Below are positions 1 to 12,061 of a stretch of 64,000 bases of DNA, one piece after another. Both the position numbers and the translations under genes were made by a program. The stretch is from Tamarix chinensis. Lineage: Eukaryota; Streptophyta; Magnoliopsida; Caryophyllales; Tamaricaceae. Position 1 is the stretch's first letter. Each line of letters opens with the position of its first letter. The notes beneath the pieces are model-generated. The model had not been told where the DNA came from, searched no databases, and saw only the letters and a list, made by a program, of their open reading frames with translations. The stretch spans positions 95,186,132-95,250,131 of the forward strand of contig CM060174.1 of assembly GCA_030549775.1 (NCBI GenBank), written 5' to 3'.

Positions 1-2340
1 AGTTACAAACACAAATTAGTTAAACATTAGTATCAGGCTAAAAGTGCTCAATTGGATTTGAACAGAGTATAATCAAACATTGGTGTGTAAGGCTCTATGC
101 CAACTAATATCTTGATTAATCAACGTAAGTGTTTCAAAACAAAAATAAAGGATCCTATAGATAAGAGGGAATAAAGGGGCCATAATCCAAAGGCTTCTGA
201 TTATCACTTGACTTAATTCTTTATTTAAAGAATAACAGGTACAGAATTGGGGCAAATCTATAAAATACACGGCTAATATATATCAAGAATCAAGCTAATT
301 TCATGAAAGTTGATTAATATTTCCAAACCTTCTAGCTATTAGGATACACAAAGCATAGAAAAAATTTTAGGTATCCATAGACACTTTGTAAATGGTTCCA
401 ACTTACTATTCTCACTAATATGGTTCATTAAGAATGGAAAGATAATGTAACATAAAAAAGGTTCAAGAATAGTTTCATAGCCTTCTAGAACTCTTAATAT
501 TGAATGGCCCATGCATATGAAAAAGGTTCTTAAAATATGTTTTTTTGTACAGTTCTGTGAAAAGTTTCGGATGACTATAATAGATGATCCTGGCATAACT
601 ACAGCCAGGCAGGGGCCAGATCCAAAAGTGGCATCAAGGAGAAATAACCATCCAAGGCTCAAGATCAAACCTCTATGTATATGTATTTTTATTTTATATT
701 TTGTGAATCCCATAGAACTCATACTAAAGGTCCTCCATTTTTGCACTGGCCACTGTTATGTTATTCAAATCTTCTAGTCAAAGCTTCAACTTCAACATAT
801 ATTATTCCATTGTTACATTCTTTATTCTTCTTTGTCCTTGTCCACATGCCAGCCAAACAATTTACCCTTTTTTGTCATCACACCCCTTCTCTATTTCAAA
901 TTTTGAATGTCTCTGTATTTTTAACTACTTTTTACCTCCTTTTATGCTTTTTTACCTTGTTTCTCTTCCTTTGGGTCTAACAAAATATTCAACCCCTCCA
1001 CCCCCCCCCCAAAAAAACAGAAAGAAAGAAAAAGAACTATATGAGCATAAAAAAAAATTCTTTGCAGGGAAAATAATAAATAATAGAGCATGTTAACGTA
1101 CCCCCAAAAAGAAAGAAATGAACAAGGTTTTTGGCCCTCTGAAGCTTCTACCCTGGACCATATTCCCATCTGAAGGCCTACACTTAAAACGCAGAACCAG
1201 TCCTGCCCTTAAACTTTGTCTATAAATAAAGACATCCCTGACATAAAGGGGGACTTTACTTTATCTCCTCTCAGACACAATTTGTATGATCTCTTTCCCT
1301 CTCTTTGTCTGTCGTACTCTCAGTTCTACGCACTGAAACTCTCAGTTCATCTGACACACTTAATATGACCTCTCTTACTCTGTTGTGTTCTTATCTTATT
1401 AACTCAGTTTGATCCTACAATTCAGCATTAACCAATGAAACAAGCATGTGGCTTAAATATCATAGCCATCAAATGTCTTTAAGGTTCACACTCATAGATG
1501 ACTGAAAAATTTTCATTTAACAGGAAACTTATGTCCAATGTGGAAAAAATTGTTGAAGCAAGCAAATGGTGTCAACAAATAGATTGGGAACAAAGAAATT
1601 TCCTCATATCAGGTGTCCATTCAGTGCCAAAAACAATATCTTCTTGAACATGACACTTAAGTGGTCATGGGTATAGTAATCCACACTAATCACCTATCCT
1701 CCCAAGTATATGCATTAATCCATATTTAACATGCGGCAAATGTTACAAAACTTTCTACAATGACAATATTATTGCAGGTTTCAGCCATGAATCCATTCTA
1801 GAAGCCATGAAGTGGTAGTCAACTGAGCTTGACTCCCTATTCTCATTTCTTGTTGGTGATTGGACTTCAACTTATTTGTGCTTCATATCATATCCAAGGA
1901 CATTAAAAAAAAATCAAGCAATATTGGAAATTTTCACAAGTATTTGGCTCCATTAGTCAAAAAAAAATTTGTAAAAGAGAAAACAAATGTTAGATTCAAA
2001 CCTGCACAAAATAGCTTAATGAAAGAAAATATCGATGCAATTGAATTCACTTTTTGTGAACTATTTAGTTTCTAACAGGCTTAAAGTTATGTAAATCTTC
2101 TATTAACAGAGTTTGTTCTGAGCTAAAAAGAATCCTTGTATTCTCAAAAAAGACATTATAAAAGAAATGCAATTGGGAGAAGTTTCCAGCACAGATAGAC
2201 TCAAGAAAACATCATCGTCCATGAAATTACAAAGAAGTTCCAAAATATTAAGTAGTCAAGATAATGAATTCAAGATTGATAGGGCTTTGATAAAGTACAC
2301 ACACATGAGGAGGAGCGAAAAAGAAATGGAGGGCTGAATT
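1..2340. other. Unassigned AT-rich region left of the CCC1 fragment
   Basis: I see no gene I can name here. If CCC1 intron 4 continues leftwards, this could be intronic. An open frame of 135 codons on the minus strand (746-339) has no hydrophobicity pattern or motif that I recognise. I compared it with the later part of plant CCC1 and found no convincing match. A short C-run followed by an A-run lies near 1000. Positions 1260-1400 are rich in CTCTCAGTT-type words, like a transcript leader or a decayed repeat, but nothing is assignable. Confidence 0.4.
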
Positions 2341-3010
2341 GCCTAATTTTCAAGGGCACACAGGCTGTTGAGTGTTGACAAGTCAAGCCAGCTTGCAAAC
2401 AAATTTAATTTGGTTCAATAAAGGCTCAACTTGGCCCACTCATTTTGTTAAGCGAGTCTAGCCCAAACATTATTCTAAAACCTGCTTACTTAACGAATCA
2501 ACATCAAGCTGGGAGATGTTTGGCTCCTTTGTTTGTAAGCCGGCTTGTTTATAGACTCGCTCGTTTAAGATTTAATTAGATGTTTATTAGATACTCACTT
2601 ACAAGTATCGTATTACATATATGCAATGCTTATTCATTATTTTACAACTAATTTCAAACTATATATCATAACGTACATAAACTAGTCAAGCATGAAGGAT
2701 ATAAGAATATGGTACATTTTATTAAAATCTTTATGTCCAATAAAAAAATATTTACATACATGAATCAAATCAATGAGCAAGCTTTAAATTGAACGAATTA
2801 AATAACTCAATTTATTTCTATTATTATAGTAGAGCTAGTATGCGAGCCGACTCAACTCGACTCAACCCATTTATAAATGAGTCAAACTTAAATACTAACA
2901 TTTAGGGCTTATCTAATAACAAGTCAACTCGACTTTTTTAATAAATGAGTTAAGCTCAAATATTGGAAGGGTTAGCTTGATTTGACTCTTTAATAGCCAT
3001 ATGCACAACT
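2341..3010. repeat. Diverged dispersed repeat with 'gactcaactcgactcaac' words
   Basis: This stretch repeatedly uses short words such as AAGCCGGCTTG, GACTCGCTCG, GAGCCGACTCAACTCG and ACAAGTCAACTCGACT, on both strands. Such words are typical of a common class of plant interspersed repeats. I see no open frame and no clear ends. Family and boundaries are uncertain. Confidence 0.35.
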
Positions 3011-4711
3011 ACTTAATCTGTGGTCACGATGGGAGGCCAACTTAGTATCTTTTTATTAACGTCTAGTTATTTCCTTGAGTTTCTAATCGAGCAATAAAAC
3101 CATGAGTCTTCTATTCAAGCAAAAAACCGCAGTTGTGGTTGCAGTGTTGTGGTATCGGCGTATTGCAAATGATATTTTATATATCGCGGCGTGATTTTTT
3201 TATTTTTTTCACAATAAATATTAGCAAATATTGGCAAATAGCAGTAATTATCAATAAACTATCAGCAAATATCAGCTGATAACTGATAAATATGTAAAAT
3301 TCTAAAATCATCACATATCACCAATCTTGCGACCCAAAATTCAATAAATCTCACCTGACATATCGAAACCGATATTTAATTATATGTTTCTATTAACTAT
3401 TTTTAGGAGTATGTTTGAGAGTCTGTTGGGAGGTCTTGATGCTATTAAAGAGAGTCAACTTTTTTGTTATGACTGTTGATGAGTCACGGGCCAGGGAATT
3501 TGGCAAATCTAGGGTGGGCAATAGGACGTCAAACGTCGAATACTTGGTTGTATCCTTTCTTAAGTTATTAACCAAGCATTCCAGCTCCTCCTCAAAACTT
3601 TCCTTCTCTGTTTGCTAGTTGCTCATTCACTTCACTGTTTATATGGATTCTTACTTAGTAAATATGAAGGCTGGCTACCAAAGATAAGGATAGCTATACT
3701 AAGGTCCAGTTTGATTTTTCTAATCTGATCCGATTAGCAAAAATTTAATGTGCTCTTATTATAATTATTTTATAGTTGTAATTTCCATAATTTATATTAT
3801 TTTTATTAGAATTACTATTATAGTTATCATTACTATTTATTATTAATATTATTATCATCATCATCATCATTAATTTTATATTATTTTTGATATTATCAAA
3901 ATGAAAATAAAGTGAGAAAGACAGGGCCTAAAGCATTGGTGTTAAACCAAAAGAAGCTCATGTGTTTTCCTACTCCAAGTCCCTCACTGATTACATTTGA
4001 GAAATGAAACTTATATCTTTAAGATTATTGCTTCACATTATTCACATGTATGGACATCACCGTAAAAGAAAAAGAAAAAAAATTGAGGTGACAAGTTGAA
4101 TGGTGGTAATGGTGAGGACAGAAGAAAGAAGAAATCAATGAGTACCCCTCACTAGTTAATGTTAGAGCTAAATCCCAACTTAATCTCATACTTCTGTTCA
4201 AGCAATCAATACCACTTTCCCCAAATAAGTTTGTGCATTCAAGGGTAAAAACTATTTAGGTTCGGGTAGCAATTATAATCTAACTTGAATTTCCTAAATG
4301 CCAAAAACCAACCATTGCAAAACAAACTCCATAAAAGAAATGCCCTTCAGCCCATCATGCTACCAAACTACAACCCTTTGGTACTTTACATCAAATAATA
4401 ATCAAATGATGAGCCTGCCCATAAAATATGACCATAATTCTTGGTTTACTCTTCAATCTATTCCAGATATAAAATCCCAGAGATAAAATCAAAATTAGGG
4501 TAATTTGATCTGTAACAATATTTTTTTTAAATAAAAAGTGCTACAGAATTCTGTTATGTAGGTTATGTGAATTCTTCATTTATTTTTATTTTTTTCAACA
4601 ATTGGTCTTCATTTAAAAAACTTACGGTAGTTTTATGAACTTTTTGCTTCAATCCAATCAAAATATTATGAAAATATTTATTTTTACTTTTTAAGGGGCA
4701 TTTAAGCATAG
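3011..4711. other. Unassigned region, possibly CCC1 intron 4
   Basis: AT-rich sequence with a small ATT/ATC microsatellite near 3830-3870 and no convincing coding exon. I looked on the minus strand for the next CCC1 exon, which should begin with a glycine-rich GGGPYYLIGR-like segment, and did not find it. Confidence 0.4.
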
Positions 4712-5278
4712 AAGGAACAAAAGTACCTTGTTGAAGATATATAAGATAAGACAACTTGACGATGGTCTTTTCAAAAATGTGGAAGATTCAACAAGTGATG
4801 TGAAAATACAAGTGTCTAAATATTAAAATGCAAACTATAATGATATAGTACCTTCATTGCAATGTCTCTTGACATAGCACTCAATGACATTGCAGTCATG
4901 AGGTGAATAGGCACAAATTGACACAACCAACAAAGACTACAAAAATCCATCCATACCAACAATATTGATCTTTCTCATCATGGAGTGTTTTCGCAAGGAA
5001 CAGAAGTACCTTGCTAAATAAACGCAGTAATAGGAAAACTCAATGGTGATTTTTTCAGAACAGTAGAGATTCACAAGTGATGCCAAAATACATCCAATGA
5101 TGCAGTGTAAACATTATAATACAATCTGAAGTTACCTTCATTGCACCATTGGTTGCTATAGCACTCAACGATATTGCAGTCATGAAAGTGCATAAACCGC
5201 AAAATGCCACGAGCAACAAGGAATCACCAATCCCCGCAACACCAACAATCCTGCAGTTTCACATATTAGCATAACTGG
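4712..5278 (-). repeat. Tandem duplication of about 284 bp containing CCC1 exon 4
   Basis: Two adjacent units can be aligned at an offset of 283-286 bp. AAGGAACAAAAGTACCTTG at 4712 matches AAGGAACAGAAGTACCTTG at 4995. CCTTCATTGCA at 4851 matches the same word at 5135. ACCAACAAT at 4955 matches the same word at 5241. The right unit holds the intact exon 4 and the left unit holds a decayed copy. The units differ by many substitutions and small indels, so the duplication is old. Confidence 0.85.
4852..4964 (-). pseudogene. Decayed duplicate of CCC1 exon 4
   Basis: This is the left-hand copy of the 284-bp duplication. On the minus strand it still starts with an IVG codon run and ends with ATGAAG followed by a GT donor. 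Compared with the intact exon it is 113 bp instead of 115, so it is frameshifted. It has a TAG stop about nine codons in, and its acceptor CTGCAG has become GATCAA. It lies downstream of the good exon, so it would fall in intron 4. It should be skipped, although its donor is intact and cryptic use is possible. Confidence 0.8.
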
Positions 5279-7379
5279 TTTCATTATCCATTACCATCTG
5301 TATGCTTAAAAAAGCCTATAGTTTAGCTTCTGAATTATAAAAATAGATTAAATAACAAAGGGGAAAAAATAGGATTACAGGAGGAAATTTGAAACGTGTT
5401 TTTAAAGTCAAAGACCACTTTGCTGAGGTATTTTATCTTACAAATTTTCTTTTCTTTATAGAATCAACACACCATGTATCAACAAGAATCAAACCCACAA
5501 CCCAATACAGAAATCTTAGTAATGCAACACTTTAACTATATCCCTGAATATATCTATTTCCTCTTATTGCATGAATTTCAATAAAAATACACGATGTGCT
5601 CTAGATACAACAGGAATCGTGATCTAGATAGAAACATAACCAGTTTATGCAATAAGGCTTATATAATGCCATCAGTATGGAACCTTACTTCAAAGATGGG
5701 GGGACATGACAACAACCACCTATGACTTCAAGTACAAGATTTCACATTGGCAAGCACTTCTGTAGCATCACACACCATAACTTAACATGAAGATTATGTC
5801 AATTATCTTCAGGTCTAATATATTACATTTTAATGCAAAGGACTAAAAGCCGCTCCATATGGCCTGAATAAGAAAATGCAAAGCAGTACGAGGGAAAGAA
5901 AGGCCGAATATATGAATGAACAGATTATGATGATTCAGTCAAAAGCTAACAGCATTCCACGAAGCAACTTCAACTCCATAAGCGACACCATATTTTGAAT
6001 CCACATAATGGCATGAATAGAACATATACCAGGAAAATCGAATGTAGTATATGATCCCAAGTATGTTTTGCAAGCACGGCAAGAATACACCCGTTATAGT
6101 CCCCATTTTGACATCTGAAACCTGCTTAACATGTTGCACATCAGTGTGTAAAATAGCATGATTGATTTGGTACATAAACCAAGTGCCTCAGAAACATAAA
6201 TGCAAAACAAATTTTCAAGCCCAACATATCTAAGCAAGACCAGAATTAACATGACAATGTTCACCAATATTGGCCTTCAAACAGATACTTATTTCAAATT
6301 CTGAAATTATGGGTTCTGAATGCAATATCAAGCATCAACGCCAACAAATAAGATGCAAATCAAAAGCCGCTTCCACAACTACTTTGATAGTATATATTAT
6401 ATTCTTTAAGGAATTACCTTTTGTAATTTTTTCCTGCTGAGACTAGACTATTGGTTGTACAGGGCTGAGATTTTAAAGTTTTCCTGTCCTTTTCCTTGTT
6501 GGATTACAGTTCGTTTTTATTTTTCCTCTTCAAATAAATATTTCACTTTTAGGCTCATTTCATATTCCCCTCTCATAGCATCCCCCTAAAAATATCATTA
6601 TCTCCTCTCAAAAGCTTGAAAAGACCATTCTCCGCCAAATGAGATTATGTACAATACAACCAACCGATTAGCATCTTCTCCATGGTTTCTAGTGCCCTAG
6701 AGTTGCCACAAGACAGTGTTTATCATGAACAACAAAAGAGAGAAAAAGAAGAAGAATAAGAAGATACCCATCCACCACATCAGGGGCAACTGGCTAAGAT
6801 GTAACAAACTTGATAATAAAGTCCCAACTCGGGATCTTTAAACGTTACCGCAAAATGAAAATAGAATAGCTCACACAGCGGAGAGGACTTTAATATCCTT
6901 CCGAACATTGGCATACCTTTGGGCGCTCAAGAGTAATAGACACATGTTCATCCATATTTGCATCCTCGCCATCTCTAAGACTAGAAGGCGCTTGAACCTG
7001 CTCTCCTGCCATACTAGAACACCAATATCCACAAGTATCTATCGTTAAATTAGAGGCAAGTATCAAAAGTAATAAATCAAGGCCATTAAAAAATTATGAT
7101 GCTTTATGCCACCGCCCCCCCCCCCTCAAATGATTCTGACAGAAAGGCACAATACAAGCATGATTGAGAAAATAATGCAGGAACCAAAAAGAGAAAGAAG
7201 AAGAAAAGCAAAAATAGTACCTCTTGAGACCCAAAATATTTACAAGAGAATCAAATCCAAATAGTTCAAGCTTGGACTCTGTATGATTCCCATTAACATG
7301 TTCATCATGTGCATCTGAAGTAGATGCACCATCTCTTTCTTCAGCCATCATGTTTTCCTCAAGCCCCACGTCAACTTTC
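5136..7379 (-). CDS. CCC1: Cation-chloride cotransporter CCC1, N-terminal part (four exons, partial)
   Basis: Plant CCC1 is a 12-helix Na/K/Cl symporter of the APC superfamily that acts in endomembranes and the plasma membrane in ion homeostasis. Four exons read in order on the minus strand: 7379-7221 (contains ELFGFDSLVNILGLK, the conserved pre-membrane motif), 7013-6917 (GEQVQAPSSLRDGED), 6121-6030 (PCLQNILGIIYYIRFSW, helix 1) and 5250-5136 (IVGVAGIGDSLLLV through LSAIATNGAMK, helices 1-2). Every junction has GT/AG and the phases agree: AG+T makes Ser, the next junction is phase 0, and TG+G makes Trp. No stop or frameshift is seen in these exons. The first ATG is the MMAEERDG start at about 7351, which gives a much shorter N terminus than Arabidopsis CCC1, where a block around KYRPVVAHDRA precedes it. 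That block was not found upstream. The helix 2 to C-terminal exons are also not found. Identity is firm; whether the gene is complete and functional is open. Confidence 0.88.
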
Positions 7380-8277
7380 CTGCAGAAAACCAGAACAAGA
7401 TATGAGAATTGTTCTTTTTACCAATAATGAACAGTTAACAGATTAGAGATAAAAACACTGATTGCCTAATAGCCTATATTAAATCTCTTGGCCCGTCTTG
7501 TTTTCTGTAAAACTCGTAAGGCTTGAGATTTCTTATGAACATTAAGAACAGGAGTGTGATTTTGAATAAGAGTGAAGTTACTAGATTCAGAATCTCCCTC
7601 TCCGAGCAGGGCAATAGCAGCCGCGCATCCTTGGCTTGTTTGGCAATTTATTAGGAGATATTCTAAATTTCCAACAGCAATCGCAAAATACGGATTAGCT
7701 CAAACCCTTTGTGATCATGACCAAACTGTTTGCCTGAGGCCCTTTGAACCCATTCCAACCAAATCAGTCTTCGCAGCATTCACTTTTCAACAGCAGTGAC
7801 ATCGCACCAGCAGAGTTCTTAGATCAAAATGTTAACTGTTCAGATGAGCAAGCTTGATCAAACTTGGCAACCATCCAGTCTGCATTTTGTTCTTATGCAT
7901 TTCAAGACGTGAGCAGTATCTATCTAATCCAATTCTACATGATACCACACTAATGTACGGCGCCAACAAATGTAATTTCGTTCCGCATCCAACTCATCTC
8001 CAAACCCACGCATTTCTCTCCAAGGTACAATTCTTCCACGACACAATACTTATGAATAAGATCCCTAATAACAATTCGTCACCATTTTTTCCTAGCCATT
8101 TCAAATTAAGTTCGTTAGCATAGAAAATTGCGGCACAGATCTCGAGACAAAATAGGATGTCGATGTAAACATATCCACATTGGCATTCAAGAAGAAAGCA
8201 TTTTGCAAGCACCGAAAATTCTATTGCAAGTAAGCTTCAACCTAGACCTGACAGAAAGATGAAACTTACAGACTTAC

Positions 8278-8450
8278 GTTTGCTAATGGAAGAGAAGAAA
8301 TTCAGCAAACCATCAACGAAGTCTTCCCTCCAGACTTCCACCGTTTCCAGCCGTGATCTCGATGCTTGATTCCACAAATTGAAAGGTGTTCACCTTTAAT
8401 AGATCGATCCAGGACGCTGAGGATTTCGAAGGGATGGATGAACAGCAAGA
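8278..8450 (-). other. Candidate 5' leader exon of the CCC1 gene
   Basis: On the minus strand a perfect plant donor, AAC|GTAAGT, ends at 8278. The next acceptor in the same orientation is TTTTCTGCAG at 7381-7380, directly before the first recognised CCC1 exon, giving an intron of about 0.9 kb. The leader sequence does not resemble the usual CCC1 N terminus, so it is more likely untranslated. The upstream end is only an estimate from the TATA-like site. Confidence 0.4.
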
Positions 8451-8478
8451 GGGAACGTGGGTAGAGGGAAATGAAAAG

Positions 8479-8486
8479 TATAAATA
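8479..8486 (-). promoter_or_regulatory. TATA-like box upstream of the CCC1 leader
   Basis: The minus strand reads TATTTATA about 35 bp before the proposed transcription start near 8450 and about 200 bp before the leader donor site. This is consistent with a core promoter but rests only on position and base composition. Confidence 0.3.
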
Positions 8487-9162
8487 AGGTGATTGAACGA
8501 ACGCCCAAAACAAAAGTTTATACCTCAAAGGTTAAGGAAGTCAAGTTATGACGTGCTCCTTTGACAGAAAATTAAACTATACGAGCGCAGAAATTTGCGA
8601 GAGATAGCAGCTACTCTCATAATAGGAGGTCTTTAAGATTTTTACATATAAAATTTAGAAACTTTAAAATACAAATTTGCTATTGGATTTTTCTATTATT
8701 AAAAATAAAAATAATACTAACATTCAGTCAATCAATAATATCAACTGCTAAGTGTGTGTATGTGAAATTAATACACTAATGATAATATTTTAGAAAATAA
8801 ATAACATTTAAAGAGGATCTTTAATGACTTCACTAACTTCACTATTAATCACCAAAGAGAATAAATAGGTAAAAGTGGTAAGATAGCATTTAATTTTTTT
8901 GTATAGGTAACTTATATTGTGCAACAAATTTGAAAATATTATGTATATTTTTATTGTGAAATGGATGAAGTACTAGATTTATGTACTTCTTTGGTACATA
9001 TAAGTATTTGTGAAATAGTATTTTATCTCAGTTATTAGTATTACTATTATTATAAGATCCTAAAATCATTCTTTTTTTAATTTATGATAAATTAGTTTTA
9101 AAAACTATAAATATTAGAACATGTATTTTAAAATATTAATACAAATGATCTTATATTATTTT
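8487..9162. other. AT-rich spacer between CCC1 and the transposon block
   Basis: No open frame or known repeat is seen. The last five bases (ATTTT) are the left target-site copy of element A1. Confidence 0.5.
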
Positions 9163-10112
9163 TGAAATGCCCCAAAACCTAATTTTAAGAATTTTAATTA
9201 AATAAAAATTTATTATGAAAATTAATTAAATAAATTATTTTTTATTAAAATAAAAGGGGATTTAATTAGGGCAATTTAAGAAGAAAATGATAAATATTTT
9301 TATTAGAAAATTTTGGGTATTTTGCTAATTAAAATGAAATTTATGAAAAATCTTTCAAAAATCCTAAATTAGCCTAAAAAGTGATTTAAATATTATTATT
9401 TTTATATATCCCAAATATTCAAATAAATTTAATTGACCCCAATCCACCTATGTTCTTTTTCCCCTTTTTTTCTTTTTTCCTTTTCTTTCTTTCTTTTATT
9501 TTCTTTTTCTTCCTTTTTCTTTCTTCTTTTCTTTTTCTTCCTCGTTACCCCGATTGGGCCTGTCCGCGGCCTGCTTTCCTTCTTCCTTTTTCTCCTTCCA
9601 GCGGCTAGCTTCTTTTCTTTCTTTTTTCTCTTGTCGTGGCCCAAACGCCCATTTTCTTTCTTCCTTCGGTGGCGCAGGACAACACGTCATCCTTTCTTCT
9701 TCTTTTTTTGTTTTCACAAAACGCTGTGTTTCGTTCCCCTCTTTTAATTGTCGTCGCCCGACCGATTCTTCCTTTCTTTTTCTTTCATTTCTTTTCTTTC
9801 TGGACCACCGGCCCACCCCTTCTTCTTCTTCTTCCTTCTTCCCTCCTCCGTTCGACCCGTAACTGTCCGAAGCTCCCACCACCGGCCACGCCCGATTTGA
9901 CCGGCCATGTTTCCCCTCTCTCCCTCGCCTATTCGACGGCCATGTTGACCCAACCAATCTTTCCTCCCTTTTCTCATGCACAATCCCCTTCTTCCTGCAC
10001 AACCATCCATGCCCAATTTGAATTTCACCAACCTCCATTGCCGCCGGTGAACCCTAACCGACCAGCCCTAATTTACTGTCACTCCCCTATGACCTTAGCC
10101 CTCCCTTTACTC

Positions 10113-10120
10113 TATAAATA
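10113..10120 (+). promoter_or_regulatory. TATA box of family A copy A1
   Basis: TATAAATA within CTCTATAAATACC lies in the pyrimidine-rich block. The equivalent place in copy A3 reads TATAAATACC on the minus strand (about 40454-40445), A9 has TATATATAAATACA near 55995, and A2 has the degraded CTAGAAATACC near 32527. Conservation of this site between diverged copies suggests it was the element's promoter. Confidence 0.5.
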
Positions 10121-10806
10121 CCTCCATAATCTACCTTGTATCAAGCTTTTGATTTCTTACCCAGAAAACACCCCTTGTGCGCCGCCGCCACTTCAGACAC
10201 CATTGTCGCCGCCTCCGGCCAACTACGCCGCCCTTTCTGCCCACCTGACTGATCTTTACACTACCCTCTAACTAACTAAACCACCCATATCCCTTAATTC
10301 TCCCTACACAAGCCACCCCGGTTGTGCAAAGTCTGCTTCCCAATCAACCCTTTCTTCCACCTCTGCCACCCTTCACACCACCCTTAGCCACCACTACTGC
10401 CGCTGCCACTACCCCTTTCACCTTCCAAAAGCATCTACAGACTTCTCTCTATTTCTCCCTACCTTTCTTTTCTTCTTCCTCCCTCTCCTCCTCTCTTTCT
10501 CTTCTCCTTCCATTTTTTGCCACCGCCGCTGCCACCTTTGACTGTGCCGCCACCCTTATTCTTTTCCTCTCCTTCTAGACAACCATAACCACCCCTACTC
10601 CCACTCTCATTCTTCCTATCTTTTTTCCGGCCCTCAATTTTCTCCCTTTTCTTCTCTTTTTCCAGCCACTACCGCCACCGCCGTGCACCACCACCGGTGC
10701 CGCCTGTCACCACTAACCTAAGGTGGAACCCTAAACCCTCTCAACCCTTTTTCACTATTTATATAAGCTTTATTTATTTTATTTTGTTTTATTTCCTTTA
10801 TTTCAA

Positions 10807-10808
<2 letters not shown>

Positions 10809-10858
<50 letters not shown>

Positions 10859-11125
10859 TTATATAGGGCTAAGACCCTATTATGTCTATGTCAAATTTTA
10901 GTAGTAGTATTATTAATATCATGTCTTAATATTATTGTTATTATTATTATTATTATTGTTATTATTAGTTTTATTATTTATTCAATGTAGGGTCAAAACC
11001 CTACTTCATTTTATCTTCAATTATTATCATTACTATTATTACCGTTATGATTATTATTATTTTGCAACATTATTATGGTTTTTATCATTATTATTACTAT
11101 TTCTACTATTACTATATTTTGTATT

Positions 11126-11161
<36 letters not shown>

Positions 11162-11268
11162 ATTATTATTATTATTTTGGTGAAGGGTCGAAGCCCTTAT
11201 TCCACCATTTATTTCAAACCATATTATTATTATTATTATTTTATTTTTTTAGTATTATTATTATCATT

Positions 11269-11300
<32 letters not shown>

Positions 11301-11370
11301 AATTATTATTATTACTATTATCATTATCATTATCATTATTATTTTTAGTATCATTATCATTATTATTAGG
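10809..11370 (+). repeat. Compound trinucleotide microsatellite belt in A1
   Basis: Runs of TTA/ATT (10809-10858 and several later), a GTT run (about 11128-11160) and an ATC run (about 11269-11300) are separated by short GGGCTAAGACCCT or GGGTCAAAACCCT-like phrases. The same belt occupies the same place in A2 (33010-33720) and A3 (39540-39960), so it belongs to the element and is not a random expansion. Open frames over it are only Ile, Tyr, Leu or Val runs. Confidence 0.9.
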
Positions 11371-12061
11371 GTAAAGTCTTCAAACCTTATATTATCTACT
11401 TTTGCAATATTACTATTATTTCTTATATCTTTAGTAAATTTAGTAATTAGTTAATGTCATTATTATTAATATGTTATCGTTTTATCAAAAACATAGTCTT
11501 AGAATAATTTAGTAGATAGTAGTATTTTTGGTAGGAGGGAATATAATCTTTAGTTTTTTCCTCATATAGGTGAGACCAGTCAAAGCCTTAAAGAGGCGTA
11601 GGAGCATGCTCCAAGATCAGTGTCTTTTTAGGTAAGGGTGTAACTAAGGCCTTATTTGTGCTATGTATATTATATGCCTTGGATGCCTTATATAATGTTA
11701 TGTTGCATATCATGTGTTATTAGTTGACTATTTTATGTTGAATATTCTATGTATGGAGCAGCTTGGGGTTAAGGTATGATCGTGTGCCTTCTTATTGTAT
11801 ATGTTGATATGTATATGTGGTGAAGTGTTATGGAATATGATGTAATGTGCTATGACCTTTTTGACATACATGTGAGGATGTTTAATGTGGTATTGTGTAG
11901 GAGAAATGATGAAAAATGAGAATGGGGAAAGAAGTTGACCAAGGGGAGTAAGTTGACCAAAAGGGGGATAAGTTGAACAAGGGTTGTGAGTGGACCTGAA
12001 TATTTTAATGGTCCATGAGTGGATGAATAAAAATGGAACTTTAAATAAAATAAAAGAGTGG

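Noticed and set aside
1140..1400. Possible small LTR or promoter around TCTATAAATAAAGACATCC (near 1219)
   Set aside because: TATAAATA followed by a CTCT-rich leader is suggestive, but I found no matching second copy, primer-binding site or coding region in the window.
9496..10578. Several open frames of 80-211 codons in the pyrimidine-rich block (Pro/Ser/Phe-rich on plus, Arg/Lys/Glu/Gly-rich on minus)
   Set aside because: The same kind of frame occurs in the pyrimidine block of A2, A3, A4, A8 and A9 in different reading frames with no conserved protein sequence. It follows from strand composition.
10697..11454. Open frames of almost only Ile, Tyr, Leu, Cys or Val
   Set aside because: They are read-through of ATT, TTA and GTT microsatellites, not proteins.
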